A stretch of DNA of 64,000 bases from Melioribacteraceae bacterium 4301-Me (GCA_041538185.1 JBGORM010000004.1:186001-250000), one strand, 5' to 3'. Shown: positions 19,377 through 28,742, counted from the first letter of the stretch. Program-made: numbers and translations. The notes: a model not told the origin generated them from the sequence alone.

Positions 19377-20309
19377 ATGAATGCTGTTGAGGTCTACGAC
19401 ATTACTAAAATCTATAACGGCGGATTTAGAAAGCCAAAGGTTGCTGCTCTTAAGAATTTATCTTTGACTGTGCCAGAAGGAACAATTTTCGGCCTGCTTG
19501 GACCAAACGGTGCAGGGAAAACAACTCTTATTAAAATTTTATTGGGAATAACTTATCAAACAAGTGGAGAAGCAAAAATACTTGGGCAATCTGTTACAGA
19601 TTATAAAATAAAACATAGGATAGGTTATTTGCCTGAAAATCATAAATTCCCGCCTTACTTAACTGGCGAACAGTTATTGAAATTTGCTGCCAAATTAACC
19701 AATACTCAAGAAAAAAATCTAAATAAACGAATTGATGCACTGCTGTCACTTGTTAAAATGAGTAAATGGAAGAAAACAAAAATTAAAAAATATTCGAAAG
19801 GTATGATGCAGAGGATTGGATTAGCACAAGCAATGATAAACAATCCGGATTTAATTTTTCTAGATGAACCAACAGATGGAGTTGACCCAATTGGAAGAAA
19901 AGAAATTAGAGACATTCTTATTGATTTGAAGTCGCAAGGGAAAACAATTTTTCTTAATAGTCATTTACTTTCTGAAGTTGAACTTGTTACAGACCGCGTG
20001 GCAATTTTAAATAAAGGAACTTTAATACAAGAAGGTACAGTTGAAGAACTAACTACAGCCAAAGAGATATATAAAATTACTTTGGAATATAAACTTTCTG
20101 AAGAACACCTTAAAAAATTTTCAGAGTACTCAATAAAATATGAAGAAAATAATTCTTATGTGGTTAAAGTAACTGAACTGGCAAAATTAAATTCACTTAT
20201 TGATGAGATAAGAAGAAATAACATCAATATTAAATCGATTGTACCTTTACGAAAATCACTTGAGGATATGTTTATTTCATTAATTAAAGAAACTGAAAAA
20301 GAGAGATAA
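19377..20309 (+). CDS. ABC-2 type exporter, ATP-binding subunit
   Basis: 310 residues from ATG 19377; a GTG 12 bases earlier is less likely. Walker A is GPNGAGKTT, the Q-loop region LPENHKF, the signature YSKGMMQRIGLAQAM, and Walker B IFLDEPTDGVDP, followed by the H-loop NSHLLSEVE. The C-terminal 90 residues form the extra domain typical of drug- or lipid-type ABC-2 exporters. The permease gene follows one base after its stop, so the two make one transporter. The substrate is not identifiable. Confidence 0.92.
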   Translation: MNAVEVYDITKIYNGGFRKPKVAALKNLSLTVPEGTIFGLLGPNGAGKTTLIKILLGITYQTSGEAKILGQSVTDYKIKHRIGYLPENHKFPPYLTGEQLLKFAAKLTNTQEKNLNKRIDALLSLVKMSKWKKTKIKKYSKGMMQRIGLAQAMINNPDLIFLDEPTDGVDPIGRKEIRDILIDLKSQGKTIFLNSHLLSEVELVTDRVAILNKGTLIQEGTVEELTTAKEIYKITLEYKLSEEHLKKFSEYSIKYEENNSYVVKVTELAKLNSLIDEIRRNNINIKSIVPLRKSLEDMFISLIKETEKER

Positions 20310-20310
20310 G

Positions 20311-21138
20311 ATGAAAAATATACTTACAATCACACAATTGACAATTAACGAAGCATTGGCAAGGAAAAATTTCATAATGTTATCTTTAATTTCAACTTTT
20401 GTACTTCTTATAATACTTGGGATTTTTGCTTCGACCGATGTAAATGGGCTGATTGGCTCAATTAAAATAGAAGGAGAAAATTTTAATGGTGATATGTTAA
20501 TGCAGCTGTCACATTTTTTTAGACTGATTATAATTATGCCTTTGTTTGCTGGTGGACTGTTTTTGTCAATTTTCTCTGTTTCCAGTTTTATTCCACATTT
20601 ATTAGAAAAAGGTAATATTGATATTTTTCTTTCAAAGCCAATTTCCAGGGCACAATTAATTTTAGGTAAGTATTTGGGTGGAATTATAGTTGTCTTAGTA
20701 AATGTTTTTTATCTTGTAGTAGGAATTTGGATATTAACCGGTTGGAAATTTGGTGATTGGAATGTCTCGTTCCTTTTCACCGCAGTATCGATTACTTACG
20801 CGTTTTCAGTTCTGTATGCATTGATAATTCTTATTGGCATAATTACTCAAAGTTCTATACTTGCAATGATGCTTTCGTATTTAATCTTTTTTGTGTTTTC
20901 TCCATTATTAGTTGATAGACAACGGATTGTTAATTTCTTCGGCGGTGGTAGCCTCTTAAAGACTGTTTTAGAAGCACTTTATTATTTAGTTCCTCAAACT
21001 GCTGATTTGGGTACTTTAACACGTAACATTGCAGTTAATAATTCAGTGAATACCTTTTTGCCAATCTACGTTTCTTTTATTTTCATCGTTCTTATTCTTT
21101 CTCTCAGTATTATTATTTTTAATAAAAAGGATTATTAA
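20311..21138 (+). CDS. ABC-2 type exporter, permease subunit
   Basis: 275 residues with six predicted membrane segments: FIMLSLISTFVLLIILGIF at residues 21–39, a segment near 75–100, three in the middle, and FIFIVLILSLSIIIF at the C-terminus. A large external loop after the first helix (FASTDVNGLIGSIKIEG) and the cytosolic stretch LLEKGNIDIFLSKPISRAQLI are characteristic of ABC-2 membrane proteins related to the NosY/YhfQ kind. It is co-transcribed with the ATPase at 19377. Confidence 0.85.
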   Translation: MKNILTITQLTINEALARKNFIMLSLISTFVLLIILGIFASTDVNGLIGSIKIEGENFNGDMLMQLSHFFRLIIIMPLFAGGLFLSIFSVSSFIPHLLEKGNIDIFLSKPISRAQLILGKYLGGIIVVLVNVFYLVVGIWILTGWKFGDWNVSFLFTAVSITYAFSVLYALIILIGIITQSSILAMMLSYLIFFVFSPLLVDRQRIVNFFGGGSLLKTVLEALYYLVPQTADLGTLTRNIAVNNSVNTFLPIYVSFIFIVLILSLSIIIFNKKDY

Positions 21139-21221
21139 AACACCATATTTAATCCTAATTAGCGGTAAATTTGTGGTATATAATTTGTTTTATATTAACA
21201 AAAACTTATTAGCAGGTAATT

Positions 21222-22157
21222 ATGGCAAATGAAAAGTTAAAATTAGAAGACCTTCTAGAAGGCGTTCAAAAAAATGAGGAAGATGGAAGGATTGAATATG
21301 TTGCTATAATAGGGGGTGGACAGATGGGACAAGGGATTGCTCATACTGTTGCAGCCGCTGGTTTAGATGTGTTGCTTATAGAAAAAGATGAAGAGCATAT
21401 TCAAAAAGCTCAAGATGGTATTAGAGCTGAAATGGAAAGAGAAATTTCGCGTTGGGCAATGACCCAAAGTGAAATGAAATCAATATTAAGCAGAATAATG
21501 TGGTCGACAGACAAAAACGAAATACCCGAATGCGACCTTATTATAGAAGCTGTTGATGAAAATCTTGAGCTTAAGAAAAAAATATTTAGAGAACTAGATG
21601 AGATAGCAAGACCTGATACTATATTTATCTCAAATACTTCTACTTTGAGTCTTACTAAAATTGCTGAAGCAACAAAAAGAAAAGATAAAATTATTGGTAT
21701 GCACTTCCTTAATCCAGTTCCAAAAGTTCCACTTGTTGAACTAGTACGAGCATTAGATACCTCAGCTAAGACTGTTGAAATCATAAAAAAATTTGCCGAG
21801 AGAATTGGCAAAACTCCAGTAGAAGTGTATGAATATCCCGGCTTTGTAACTACAAGAGCAATAGTTCCACTTCTTAATGAAGCAATGCATATTTTGTTAG
21901 AGGGACTTGCATCTGCAAAAGATATTGATACTGCTATGAAGCTTGGTTACAATTTTAAGGCGGGACCATTAGAAATGGCTGATGCCATGGGATTAGATGA
22001 AGTATTGGCATGGATGGAGTCTCTTTGGGCTTCGTTAGGTGAACCGAGGTTTAGACCTTGTCCAATCTTAAGGAAATTAGTAAGAGAAAGAAAACTTGGC
22101 AAAAAAACTGGTGAAGGGTTTTATAAGTATAATTCAGAAGGTAAAATTATAGAATAA
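21222..22157 (+). CDS. 3-hydroxyacyl-CoA / 3-hydroxybutyryl-CoA dehydrogenase
   Basis: Oxidises 3-hydroxyacyl-CoA to 3-ketoacyl-CoA with NAD, or the reverse. The Rossmann motif IIGGGQMGQGIAHTVAAAG starts at about residue 30, after an N-terminal extension not found in the compact 282-residue enzymes. Other motifs are NTSTLSLTKIAEATKR, the catalytic-His region GMHFLNPVPKVPLVELV, GFVTTRAIVPLLNEAMHIL and DTAMKLGYNFKAGPLEMADAMGLD. It stands alone, without thiolase or crotonase, and is followed after 14 bases by ackA, so the two may share a transcript. Fatty-acid breakdown or butyryl-CoA metabolism are both possible. Confidence 0.93.
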   Translation: MANEKLKLEDLLEGVQKNEEDGRIEYVAIIGGGQMGQGIAHTVAAAGLDVLLIEKDEEHIQKAQDGIRAEMEREISRWAMTQSEMKSILSRIMWSTDKNEIPECDLIIEAVDENLELKKKIFRELDEIARPDTIFISNTSTLSLTKIAEATKRKDKIIGMHFLNPVPKVPLVELVRALDTSAKTVEIIKKFAERIGKTPVEVYEYPGFVTTRAIVPLLNEAMHILLEGLASAKDIDTAMKLGYNFKAGPLEMADAMGLDEVLAWMESLWASLGEPRFRPCPILRKLVRERKLGKKTGEGFYKYNSEGKIIE

Positions 22158-22171
22158 CTTTGGAGCAATGA

Positions 22172-23392
22172 ATGAAAGTTCTCGTTTTAAATTGCGGCAG
22201 TTCTTCAATTAAATATCAGTTTATTGATACAGAAACAAAAATTGCTTTGGCGAAAGGCATGGTAGAACGAATTGGAATGGCGAGTGCTGTTTTAACTCAT
22301 ACTCCGTACGGCAAAGATAAAATAAAAATAGTTGGTGAAATTTTAGATCATACTATTGCAATTGAATATGTTATTGCTGTCTTGCTTAGCCCTAATCATG
22401 GTGTTATTAAAGACAAGAAGGAAATTGAAGCGGTTGGTCACAGAGTAGTTCATGGCGGCGAGACTTTTTTCAAATCTGCTTTGATTACCGACCAAGTTAT
22501 GCAGGCAATAAAAGATAATATTGAATTAGCACCATTACATAATCCATCAAATATTAAAGGAATTAGAGCCACAAAAGAACATTTGCCGGACATACCTCAA
22601 GTAGCAGTTTTTGATACTGCCTTTCACGTTAAAATGCCGCCCTATGCTTATTTGTATGGAATCCCTTATGAACTTTACAGAAGATATAAAATACGTAGAT
22701 ATGGTTTTCATGGTACATCACATAGCTATGTTTCCTCTCGTGCTGCAGCTTTGATTGGTAAGCCAATTGAAGAACTAAAAATAATCACAGCCCACCTTGG
22801 AAATGGTTGTAGTATGGCTGCAGTTGATTGTGGCAAGTCAATTGATACAACTATGGGCTTTACTCCTCTTGAAGGTTTATTAATGGGTACTCGAAGTGGA
22901 GATATTGACCCCTCTGTAATCCTTTATATTATGGGTAAAGAAGGACTTTCTTTATCTGAAGCAAATACTTTGCTTAATAAACATAGCGGCTTAATTGGTC
23001 TTAGTGGTGAAAGTAGTGATATGCGTGAAATCGAGGAGGCAGTTAAAGAAGGTAATAAAAAAGCTATCAGCGCTCATGATGTTTTTTGCTATCGTATTAA
23101 AAAATATATTGGTGCTTACACGGCTGTGATGGGTGGTTTGGATGCTGTGGTTTTTACAGGTGGAATTGGTGAAAACTCTTCATTAGTTAGAAAAAAATCT
23201 TTGTCAAATCTTGAATACTTGGGCATTGAGTTAGATGACCAATTAAATGAAAATCCTTCAGGTGAAACACTAATTTCAAAGAGTAACTCTAAGGTGAAAG
23301 TCTTTCGTATTCCTACAAATGAAGAATTAGTTATAGCACTTGATACCGAACAGATTGTGAAGGAAGAAGCTGTATCAAAAAATTTGTTGTAA
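22172..23392 (+). CDS. ackA: Acetate kinase
   Basis: Makes ATP and acetate from acetyl phosphate and ADP, or the reverse. 406 residues with ASKHA-fold signatures: VLNCGSSSIKYQFID at the N-terminus, GHRVVHGGE, the substrate pocket APLHNPSNI, FDTAFH, RYGFHGTSHSYVS, HLGNGCSMAAVDCGKSIDT, MGTRSGDIDPS and FTGGIGENSSLVRKK. No phosphotransacetylase gene lies beside it. It probably shares a transcript with the hydroxyacyl-CoA dehydrogenase upstream. Confidence 0.97.
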   Translation: MKVLVLNCGSSSIKYQFIDTETKIALAKGMVERIGMASAVLTHTPYGKDKIKIVGEILDHTIAIEYVIAVLLSPNHGVIKDKKEIEAVGHRVVHGGETFFKSALITDQVMQAIKDNIELAPLHNPSNIKGIRATKEHLPDIPQVAVFDTAFHVKMPPYAYLYGIPYELYRRYKIRRYGFHGTSHSYVSSRAAALIGKPIEELKIITAHLGNGCSMAAVDCGKSIDTTMGFTPLEGLLMGTRSGDIDPSVILYIMGKEGLSLSEANTLLNKHSGLIGLSGESSDMREIEEAVKEGNKKAISAHDVFCYRIKKYIGAYTAVMGGLDAVVFTGGIGENSSLVRKKSLSNLEYLGIELDDQLNENPSGETLISKSNSKVKVFRIPTNEELVIALDTEQIVKEEAVSKNLL

Positions 23393-23479
23393 ACTTTTGT
23401 TGGATTCTTTAGATATTTTTAATATTGCGAAAAACACTTTTGAACATTCCACAGTTTTGTAGTACAGAACAATTATTTT

Positions 23480-24076
23480 ATGGATATAAACATATTCTTG
23501 TTGACATTTATACCTCTTTTTGTAGCTATGGATATTATAGGCACGACACCTATTTTTATTGGGTTCACTCAAGGTATTTCTTCATTCCAAAGAAAAAGGC
23601 TAATAATTGAAGCCTGCCTTGCAGCATTTATCGTTGCGATTGCTTTTTTGTTTGGCGGCAAAGCGGTGCTGCGCTTTTTAGGCATAACAATTAACGATTT
23701 TAGAATCGCTGGCGGGATGGTCCTGCTTACTCTTAGTATCTATGATATTTTATCTACTGCTTCCGATAGCAGACGAAATCCACATACAAATGTTGGTGTT
23801 GTTCCATTAGGTATTCCTCTTATTATGGGTCCAGCAGCACTTACTACAATATTAATTTTAGTAGATAAATATGGGTACATTCCAACTATTATATCGATGC
23901 TAAGTAATTTTATTATTGTTGTATTAGTCTTAGTTAATGCTAAATGGGTTGCGAAAGTACTTGGAGAAGGTGGCACTAAAGCTTTCGCTAAGATTGCATC
24001 CTTATTCTTGGCTGCTTATGCTGTAATGATGATCCGTGAAGGAATAAATATTATTATAGAAAATTTTAAAGGATAA
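23480..24076 (+). CDS. MarC family (UPF0056) integral membrane protein
   Basis: 198 residues and six predicted membrane helices with the MarC pattern: an N-terminal helix ending in FVAMDIIGTTPIFIGFTQG, FGGKAVLRFLGITINDFRIAGGMVLL, then the conserved VPLGIPLIMGPAALTTILIL, and a final AKIASLFLAAYAVMMIREGI. The family's function is not established; the old link to multiple antibiotic resistance has been withdrawn. The start ATG lacks a strong ribosome site. The SDR gene begins five bases after its stop. Confidence 0.9.
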   Translation: MDINIFLLTFIPLFVAMDIIGTTPIFIGFTQGISSFQRKRLIIEACLAAFIVAIAFLFGGKAVLRFLGITINDFRIAGGMVLLTLSIYDILSTASDSRRNPHTNVGVVPLGIPLIMGPAALTTILILVDKYGYIPTIISMLSNFIIVVLVLVNAKWVAKVLGEGGTKAFAKIASLFLAAYAVMMIREGINIIIENFKG

Positions 24077-24080
24077 CTTT

Positions 24081-24872
24081 ATGGAATTGAATTTAGTAAA
24101 TAAAACAGTACTTGTAACTGCTTCGAGCAGTGGCATTGGCAGAGCAACTGCTGAACTTTTTATTAAAGAAGGCGCTAAAGTTGCAATTTGTTCAAGAAAT
24201 AAAGACAACCTTGTTAAAGCTTCATCAGAAATTAAAGCCTCATTAAATGTTGAACCTCTTTGGATTGTCTGTGACATAAATAAGGTAACTGATATAGAAA
24301 ACACAGTAAATGTAGTTAAGAAAAATTTTGGGAATGTTGATATTTTAGTTAATAACTGTGGAGGACCAGCACCTGGTTATTTTGAGGAAATGAAAGATGA
24401 AGATTGGGAGTTTGGATTTAATCAAGTTTTAATGAGTGCTGTCAGATTTACAAGATTGGTACTGCCTGGGATGAAAGAAAAAAAATGGGGCAGAATTATT
24501 AACATTACATCTGTCTCTGTTAAACAGCCAATCGACAATTTAATTTTGTCTAACGCTTTTAGAAGTGCTGTAACCGCTTTTGCTAAAACTCTTAGTTTAC
24601 AAATAGGTAAGTACAATATTACTGTCAATAACGTAGCTCCTGGCTTTACCCTCACTTCAAGATTGTATGAGCTTGCAGTTAACAGAGCTAAACTAACTGG
24701 GGAATCTCATGAACGTGTATTAGCAAATATGGCAAATGATGTGCCTTTGAAAAGGTTAGCTAGCCCAAACGAGGTTGCTTCTTTAATAGTTTATTTAGCT
24801 TCTGAGCAAGCGGGATTTATTACAGGTTCTACTATAACAGTAGACGGCGGAATAATTAAATCAACTTATTGA
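24081..24872 (+). CDS. SDR-family oxidoreductase lacking the usual Tyr/Lys pair
   Basis: 263 residues. The nucleotide-binding motif TASSSGIGRATAELF (about residues 13–27) and the NNCGGPAPG loop mark a classical SDR, and the end (GSTITVDGGI) is FabG-like. The catalytic region reads INITSVSVKQPIDNL followed by SNAFRSAV, so the YxxxK motif is replaced by S157xxxR161. This matches my recollection of a FabG-like SDR subgroup with an SNxxR pattern, so it is probably a family trait rather than decay. Whether it reduces anything, and what, is unknown. Confidence 0.85.
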   Translation: MELNLVNKTVLVTASSSGIGRATAELFIKEGAKVAICSRNKDNLVKASSEIKASLNVEPLWIVCDINKVTDIENTVNVVKKNFGNVDILVNNCGGPAPGYFEEMKDEDWEFGFNQVLMSAVRFTRLVLPGMKEKKWGRIINITSVSVKQPIDNLILSNAFRSAVTAFAKTLSLQIGKYNITVNNVAPGFTLTSRLYELAVNRAKLTGESHERVLANMANDVPLKRLASPNEVASLIVYLASEQAGFITGSTITVDGGIIKSTY

Positions 24873-24940
24873 TAAATTTAGAATGCTGTATTAAGAAGTG
24901 TTATCTAAATTTTTTTGTAAAAGTTAATTATACGGCATTA

Positions 24941-26506
24941 ATGAAAAAAGAATTGGAACTTATTGTTGAACCAAGCCTTATCAACAATTATGACCACCTG
25001 AAAAATTTATCTGCTCAAAAGCTAAAACTTAACATCGAAGATATTTCAGCAGTGCAGGTTATTCGTAAATCAATAGATGCTAGAGTTCGTTCTCCTGTTT
25101 TTAAATTAAAAGCAGTGGTTTATATAAATGAAAATCCCGCATCACTTTTTTATAAGACTGAATTTCACCGTATAAAGACAGATAAAAAAATTATAATAGT
25201 TGGCAGCGGGCCAGCAGGTCTTTTTGCAGCCTTAAGATTACTTGAACTTGGAATCAAACCTATTGTTTTAGAAAGGGGTAAAGATGTTAGAAATCGTCGA
25301 AAGGATTTGAGAGCAATACAGCAATTTGGCATGGTTAATTCGGATTCCAATTATTGCTTTGGTGAGGGAGGTGCTGGTACTTACAGTGATGGAAAACTTT
25401 ATACAAGAGCTACTAAAAGAGGAAATGTAAACAAAATATTAAATTTATTTGTACAGCATGGTGCACCGCTTGAAATATTGATTGATGCTCATCCTCACAT
25501 TGGTTCTAATCGACTTCCTAAAATAGTCTCATCAATTAGAGAGACTATAATTTCTAACGGAGGTGAACTTCATTTTAATTCCAGAGTAACTGATTTCATT
25601 GTTAAAAATAGAAAAATTTTGGGAGTTATAGTTAATTCAGAAAAAGAATTTCTGAGTAATGCGGTAATTTTAGCCACTGGTCATTCTGCAAGGGATATTT
25701 TTTACTTGCTGGATGAAAAAAATATTAGACTCGAACCTAAGCCTTATGCAATGGGTGTTCGTGTTGAACATCCTCAGGAACTAATCGATGAGATACAATA
25801 TCATTCAAATAAAAGACACCCTAATTTGCCCCCAGCAAGTTATAATTTAACATGTCAAATAGATAAACGAGGTGTATATTCCTTTTGTATGTGTCCTGGC
25901 GGTATAATTATACCGGCATCTACTAAAGGTGATGAGCTTGTTTTAAACGGTATGTCTGTTTCCAAAAGAAATTCTCGCTATGCTAATTCTGGTTTAGTGG
26001 TTACAATAAATGAAAACGATTGGGTTAAGTATTCTTCTTTTGGTGTTTTTTCTGGTTTAGAATTCCAAAAGGAAATTGAAAAAAAGGCATACGTAGAAGG
26101 CGGAGGTAATCAGGTAGCCCCTGCCCAAAGAGTTACTGATTTTATTAAAGGCAGAACTTCTTCATCGCTGCCAGAGTCTTCATATATTCCTGGAACTACC
26201 TCTAGACCGCTTCATGAACTGTTTCCATTAAATATTGTAAAAGCCATAAAAAATTCGCTTTTATTGTTTGATAGAAAAATGAAAGGATACGTTACGGAAG
26301 AGGCCCTAATCTTGGCTGCTGAAACAAGAACAAGTTCTCCAATAAGAATTCCCAGAGATTCGAATACGTTAATGCATATTGATATTGAAGGGTTATTTCC
26401 TGCTGGAGAGGGTGCTGGTTATGCAGGTGGGATAGTCTCAGCTGCTATTGATGGTCAACGCTCTGCTGAAACTGCAGTTAAATTTATTTTGTCCAAAGAT
26501 TCTTAG
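24941..26506 (+). CDS. FAD-dependent dehydrogenase of the COG2509 type
   Basis: 521 residues from ATG 24941; an in-frame TTG at 24869 would add an unlikely Cys-rich leader and overlap the SDR stop. An N-terminal domain of about 70 residues (VIRKSIDARVRSPVFKL) precedes the FAD-binding IIVGSGPAGLFAALRLLELG with ERGKDV. Later motifs include NYCFGEGGAGTYSDGKLYTR, AVILATGHSARDIF, YSFCMCPGGIIIPAST, NGMSVSKRNSRYANSG and, at the end, GLFPAGEGAGYAGGIVSAA. This combination is that of the widespread, uncharacterised flavoprotein family related to NAD(FAD)-utilising dehydrogenases. The substrate is unknown. No partner gene is apparent. Confidence 0.88.
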   Translation: MKKELELIVEPSLINNYDHLKNLSAQKLKLNIEDISAVQVIRKSIDARVRSPVFKLKAVVYINENPASLFYKTEFHRIKTDKKIIIVGSGPAGLFAALRLLELGIKPIVLERGKDVRNRRKDLRAIQQFGMVNSDSNYCFGEGGAGTYSDGKLYTRATKRGNVNKILNLFVQHGAPLEILIDAHPHIGSNRLPKIVSSIRETIISNGGELHFNSRVTDFIVKNRKILGVIVNSEKEFLSNAVILATGHSARDIFYLLDEKNIRLEPKPYAMGVRVEHPQELIDEIQYHSNKRHPNLPPASYNLTCQIDKRGVYSFCMCPGGIIIPASTKGDELVLNGMSVSKRNSRYANSGLVVTINENDWVKYSSFGVFSGLEFQKEIEKKAYVEGGGNQVAPAQRVTDFIKGRTSSSLPESSYIPGTTSRPLHELFPLNIVKAIKNSLLLFDRKMKGYVTEEALILAAETRTSSPIRIPRDSNTLMHIDIEGLFPAGEGAGYAGGIVSAAIDGQRSAETAVKFILSKDS

Positions 26507-26577
26507 TTTTTTGTCTTACTGTTTAGTTTAAGCCCAAATTTCCTGTAGAATAATTTGTCATTCTATATAATTAATAT

Positions 26578-26759
26578 TTAGGAACTTCTGAAAAAATTTA
26601 ACCTGTCATTGATGTCAAAATCTATTTAGCTGGTAAAATATGCTTATGTTCTATTTCCTATAAAACTTACTTTTAATTACCATGATGTTTATTTGTATGT
26701 GTATCCCAGTTTGCTCAGAATAAATACTCCTAAAAAGCTATTTTTTCAGAAGCTCCAAA
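26578..26759. repeat. Possible MITE-like element with 20-base inverted ends
   Basis: The only structure seen in the 274-base convergent gap between the flavoprotein and the C1 protease. Left end 26578–26597 reads TTAGGAACTTCTGAAAAAAT. The reverse complement of 26740–26759 reads TTTGGAGCTTCTGAAAAAAT, identical at 18 of 20 positions. The 142 bases between are AT-rich with no coding frame. No target duplication is convincing, and no transposase with such ends is in the window. It could instead be a long-range hairpin that ends both transcripts. Confidence 0.45.
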
Positions 26760-26780
26760 GATTTATACAAATTTAGTTGC

Positions 26781-28013
26781 TCACTTTAATTCTATAAAAT
26801 TCTTAACTGCATCTTTGTGCACCATAAAGTCCATCATTTTTAATTTAACGTAATCATCACTAAAGAAATAATAACCTTTGTGTGGACCGTCAAAAGCGCT
26901 TGAGCCAGAATCTTTAATCAAATACCAGTCCTTACCATCTTTCCCTTCTTTGTAACCGATTAGGTGAATTCCATGGTCGTCAGTTGTAGTTCCATTAGAA
27001 AATCTAAATTCTCTTGAGCTGTCATCTATGTATTCAGATGGTATATCGAAAGTTGGAACCACGAAAATTTCCAAATCGGCATTTTTGCCAGGCTCTGAAA
27101 CATCACCCCCTATAGCCAGTGTAAATCCATTTCTAATTGCATATTTTATAATTTTCATGAACGTATCAAGAGGTACGTTGTAATATTCTTTACTATGCCA
27201 CCAATTATCGGGAACCGGGTACTCTACTTGCTCACCAAAAGGTTTTTCCATTAGGGAAAGAATGCAAACATAATCACTCAAATTTAATTTTAGATAATTA
27301 TTTAAATATTCGAGTGGAGTATAAGTTTGTCCTTCAACAGTAAAGGATTTTGGTGGTTCGCCCATGTAATGGTTGAGTATTGATTTAATTGTTTCTACAA
27401 CTTCTTTTTCATTCCATGCATTATTATTTTTTACGGATTCAAGGTAATCTTTCATTTCCTGAAACATTTTACTATGGTTGTAAACTTTTTGACCGGGAAG
27501 CATTCCATTATAAACTTCTTCGGGAACAATACCATACTGCGACCAAATCCTTGTTACTGCATTTGCCTCGGAGCCTTCGCCAAATTCAGAGTTTCCTCTT
27601 TCATCTACAAATCTTTTTGCTTTTTCGATATATTCCCAATATGCTGTGTACATTGGAGATAGTTTAACTTTTTTCTTAGTTAGTCTGTAAACTTCTGATT
27701 CAAAAAACGATGTAGTTGAAAATGACCAGCAAGTTCCTGTATTACCTTGGTTTTCAGGTGTTGAATGCCAGTAATACTTAAATTCTTCAAGTGATTTTGG
27801 TGCTTCAACTTTACTAAAATCCATTGTGAAAATTTTCTTCTCAGGCTTTTCTTTTTTTTCAAAATCTTGAATTTCTTTTAGTATCACGTTCTGAAAATAC
27901 CCGGCTTTTCTTTCTACAAATATTCCTTTGTCTTTAATTTTTTCCTGAGGATAAACTTGTGCGGCTAATAGATAAAAACAAGCAAAAAGAAAATAACTGA
28001 GTAGCTTTTTCAT
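26781..28013 (-). CDS. Secreted C1 (papain/bleomycin hydrolase-like) cysteine peptidase
   Basis: 410 residues. A Sec signal peptide (MKKLLSYFLFACFYLLAAQV, cut near YPQ) points to export. The catalytic Cys is C95 in QGNTGTCWSFSTTSF, with the oxyanion Gln just before it, and the His is in DDHGIHLIGYKEG. The spot where papain-like enzymes carry the Asn of NSW reads LIKDSGSSAF, so Asp stands in for Asn. Family size and the LSPMYTAYWEYIEKA stretch fit the aminopeptidase C / bleomycin hydrolase branch. The start ATG has GAGG upstream. It is a single-gene unit with 189 bases to the regulator upstream. Confidence 0.88.
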   Translation of the reverse strand: MKKLLSYFLFACFYLLAAQVYPQEKIKDKGIFVERKAGYFQNVILKEIQDFEKKEKPEKKIFTMDFSKVEAPKSLEEFKYYWHSTPENQGNTGTCWSFSTTSFFESEVYRLTKKKVKLSPMYTAYWEYIEKAKRFVDERGNSEFGEGSEANAVTRIWSQYGIVPEEVYNGMLPGQKVYNHSKMFQEMKDYLESVKNNNAWNEKEVVETIKSILNHYMGEPPKSFTVEGQTYTPLEYLNNYLKLNLSDYVCILSLMEKPFGEQVEYPVPDNWWHSKEYYNVPLDTFMKIIKYAIRNGFTLAIGGDVSEPGKNADLEIFVVPTFDIPSEYIDDSSREFRFSNGTTTDDHGIHLIGYKEGKDGKDWYLIKDSGSSAFDGPHKGYYFFSDDYVKLKMMDFMVHKDAVKNFIELK

Positions 28014-28202
28014 TTTTTACCTCAATTTTGTGATTAATACTAATTGCAATTGTGAAAATATAGAAAATCTATTTGCTTTTGAAATTTATGATTAACTAAA
28101 AGGAAAAAGAATTTTGCAAAATATTTTTTAATTCGTTGTAAATTTTTCAGCAAAAAGCGTTATTAACGAGAATAAGATTTGTTTGTGAATCTATCTTGAA
28201 AG

Positions 28203-28742
28203 CTAATAAATTCCGTTTTCCTTCTTAATAATAGATGAGATTTGTTGTAAGCTGTGCTTAAGTTTTTTTATTTTTGATTCGAGCAGTTGTATTTTGTAAG
28301 ACTCTAATGATTCTTTTCCCCCCAGCAGCCAATTGATATCACAACCTAATCTTAATAATCTTGCAAGAATCTTTGAACCTGGTTCACGTTTGCCACTAAT
28401 GTACTGTTGAAGTTGCTGTGGGGATATTTTCATTGCCGCTGCCAATTTTTTTAATGTTCCATACTTTTGCTTTGCAAATATTCTAATTCGTTCGCCAATT
28501 CCTAAATTAAATTCTTCGGAAAACAAGTCGGGCATTTGTTCTTCCTCTTCAAATAAGTCAAGTTCAAATTGATAATTGTCTATTATTTCTTTTATCTTTT
28601 CATATAACTCGTCGTCGAACTCTTCACTTTCGTAAATAAGATAGTTCAATGTTTGTGATTTAAGCCCTACTTTTTCTGCTATTGAACTGACTTTTATCCC
28701 TAATGTGTTAATTAGGTGTTTTATTTCATCTTGCTTTTTCAT
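28203..28742 (-). CDS. Regulator with two helix-turn-helix units and a C-terminal coiled coil
   Basis: 179 residues. Residues 1–60 look like one XRE-type HTH (IAEKVGLKSQTLNYLIYE). An acidic linker (ELDLFEEEEQMPDLFSEEF) follows. A second, clearer XRE HTH lies at about 80–145 (LAAAMKISPQQLQQYISGKREPGSKIL, then GCDINWLLGG). The C-terminal 30 residues are a Lys/Leu-rich helix that could dimerise. The target genes are unknown; the nearest, the C1 peptidase, lies downstream on the same strand after 189 bases. Confidence 0.8.
   Translation of the reverse strand: MKKQDEIKHLINTLGIKVSSIAEKVGLKSQTLNYLIYESEEFDDELYEKIKEIIDNYQFELDLFEEEEQMPDLFSEEFNLGIGERIRIFAKQKYGTLKKLAAAMKISPQQLQQYISGKREPGSKILARLLRLGCDINWLLGGKESLESYKIQLLESKIKKLKHSLQQISSIIKKENGIY

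Noticed and set aside
23375..23610. Two short open frames around the ackA–marC junction
   Set aside because: Both overlap the well-supported ackA or marC genes in other frames and have no motif support.
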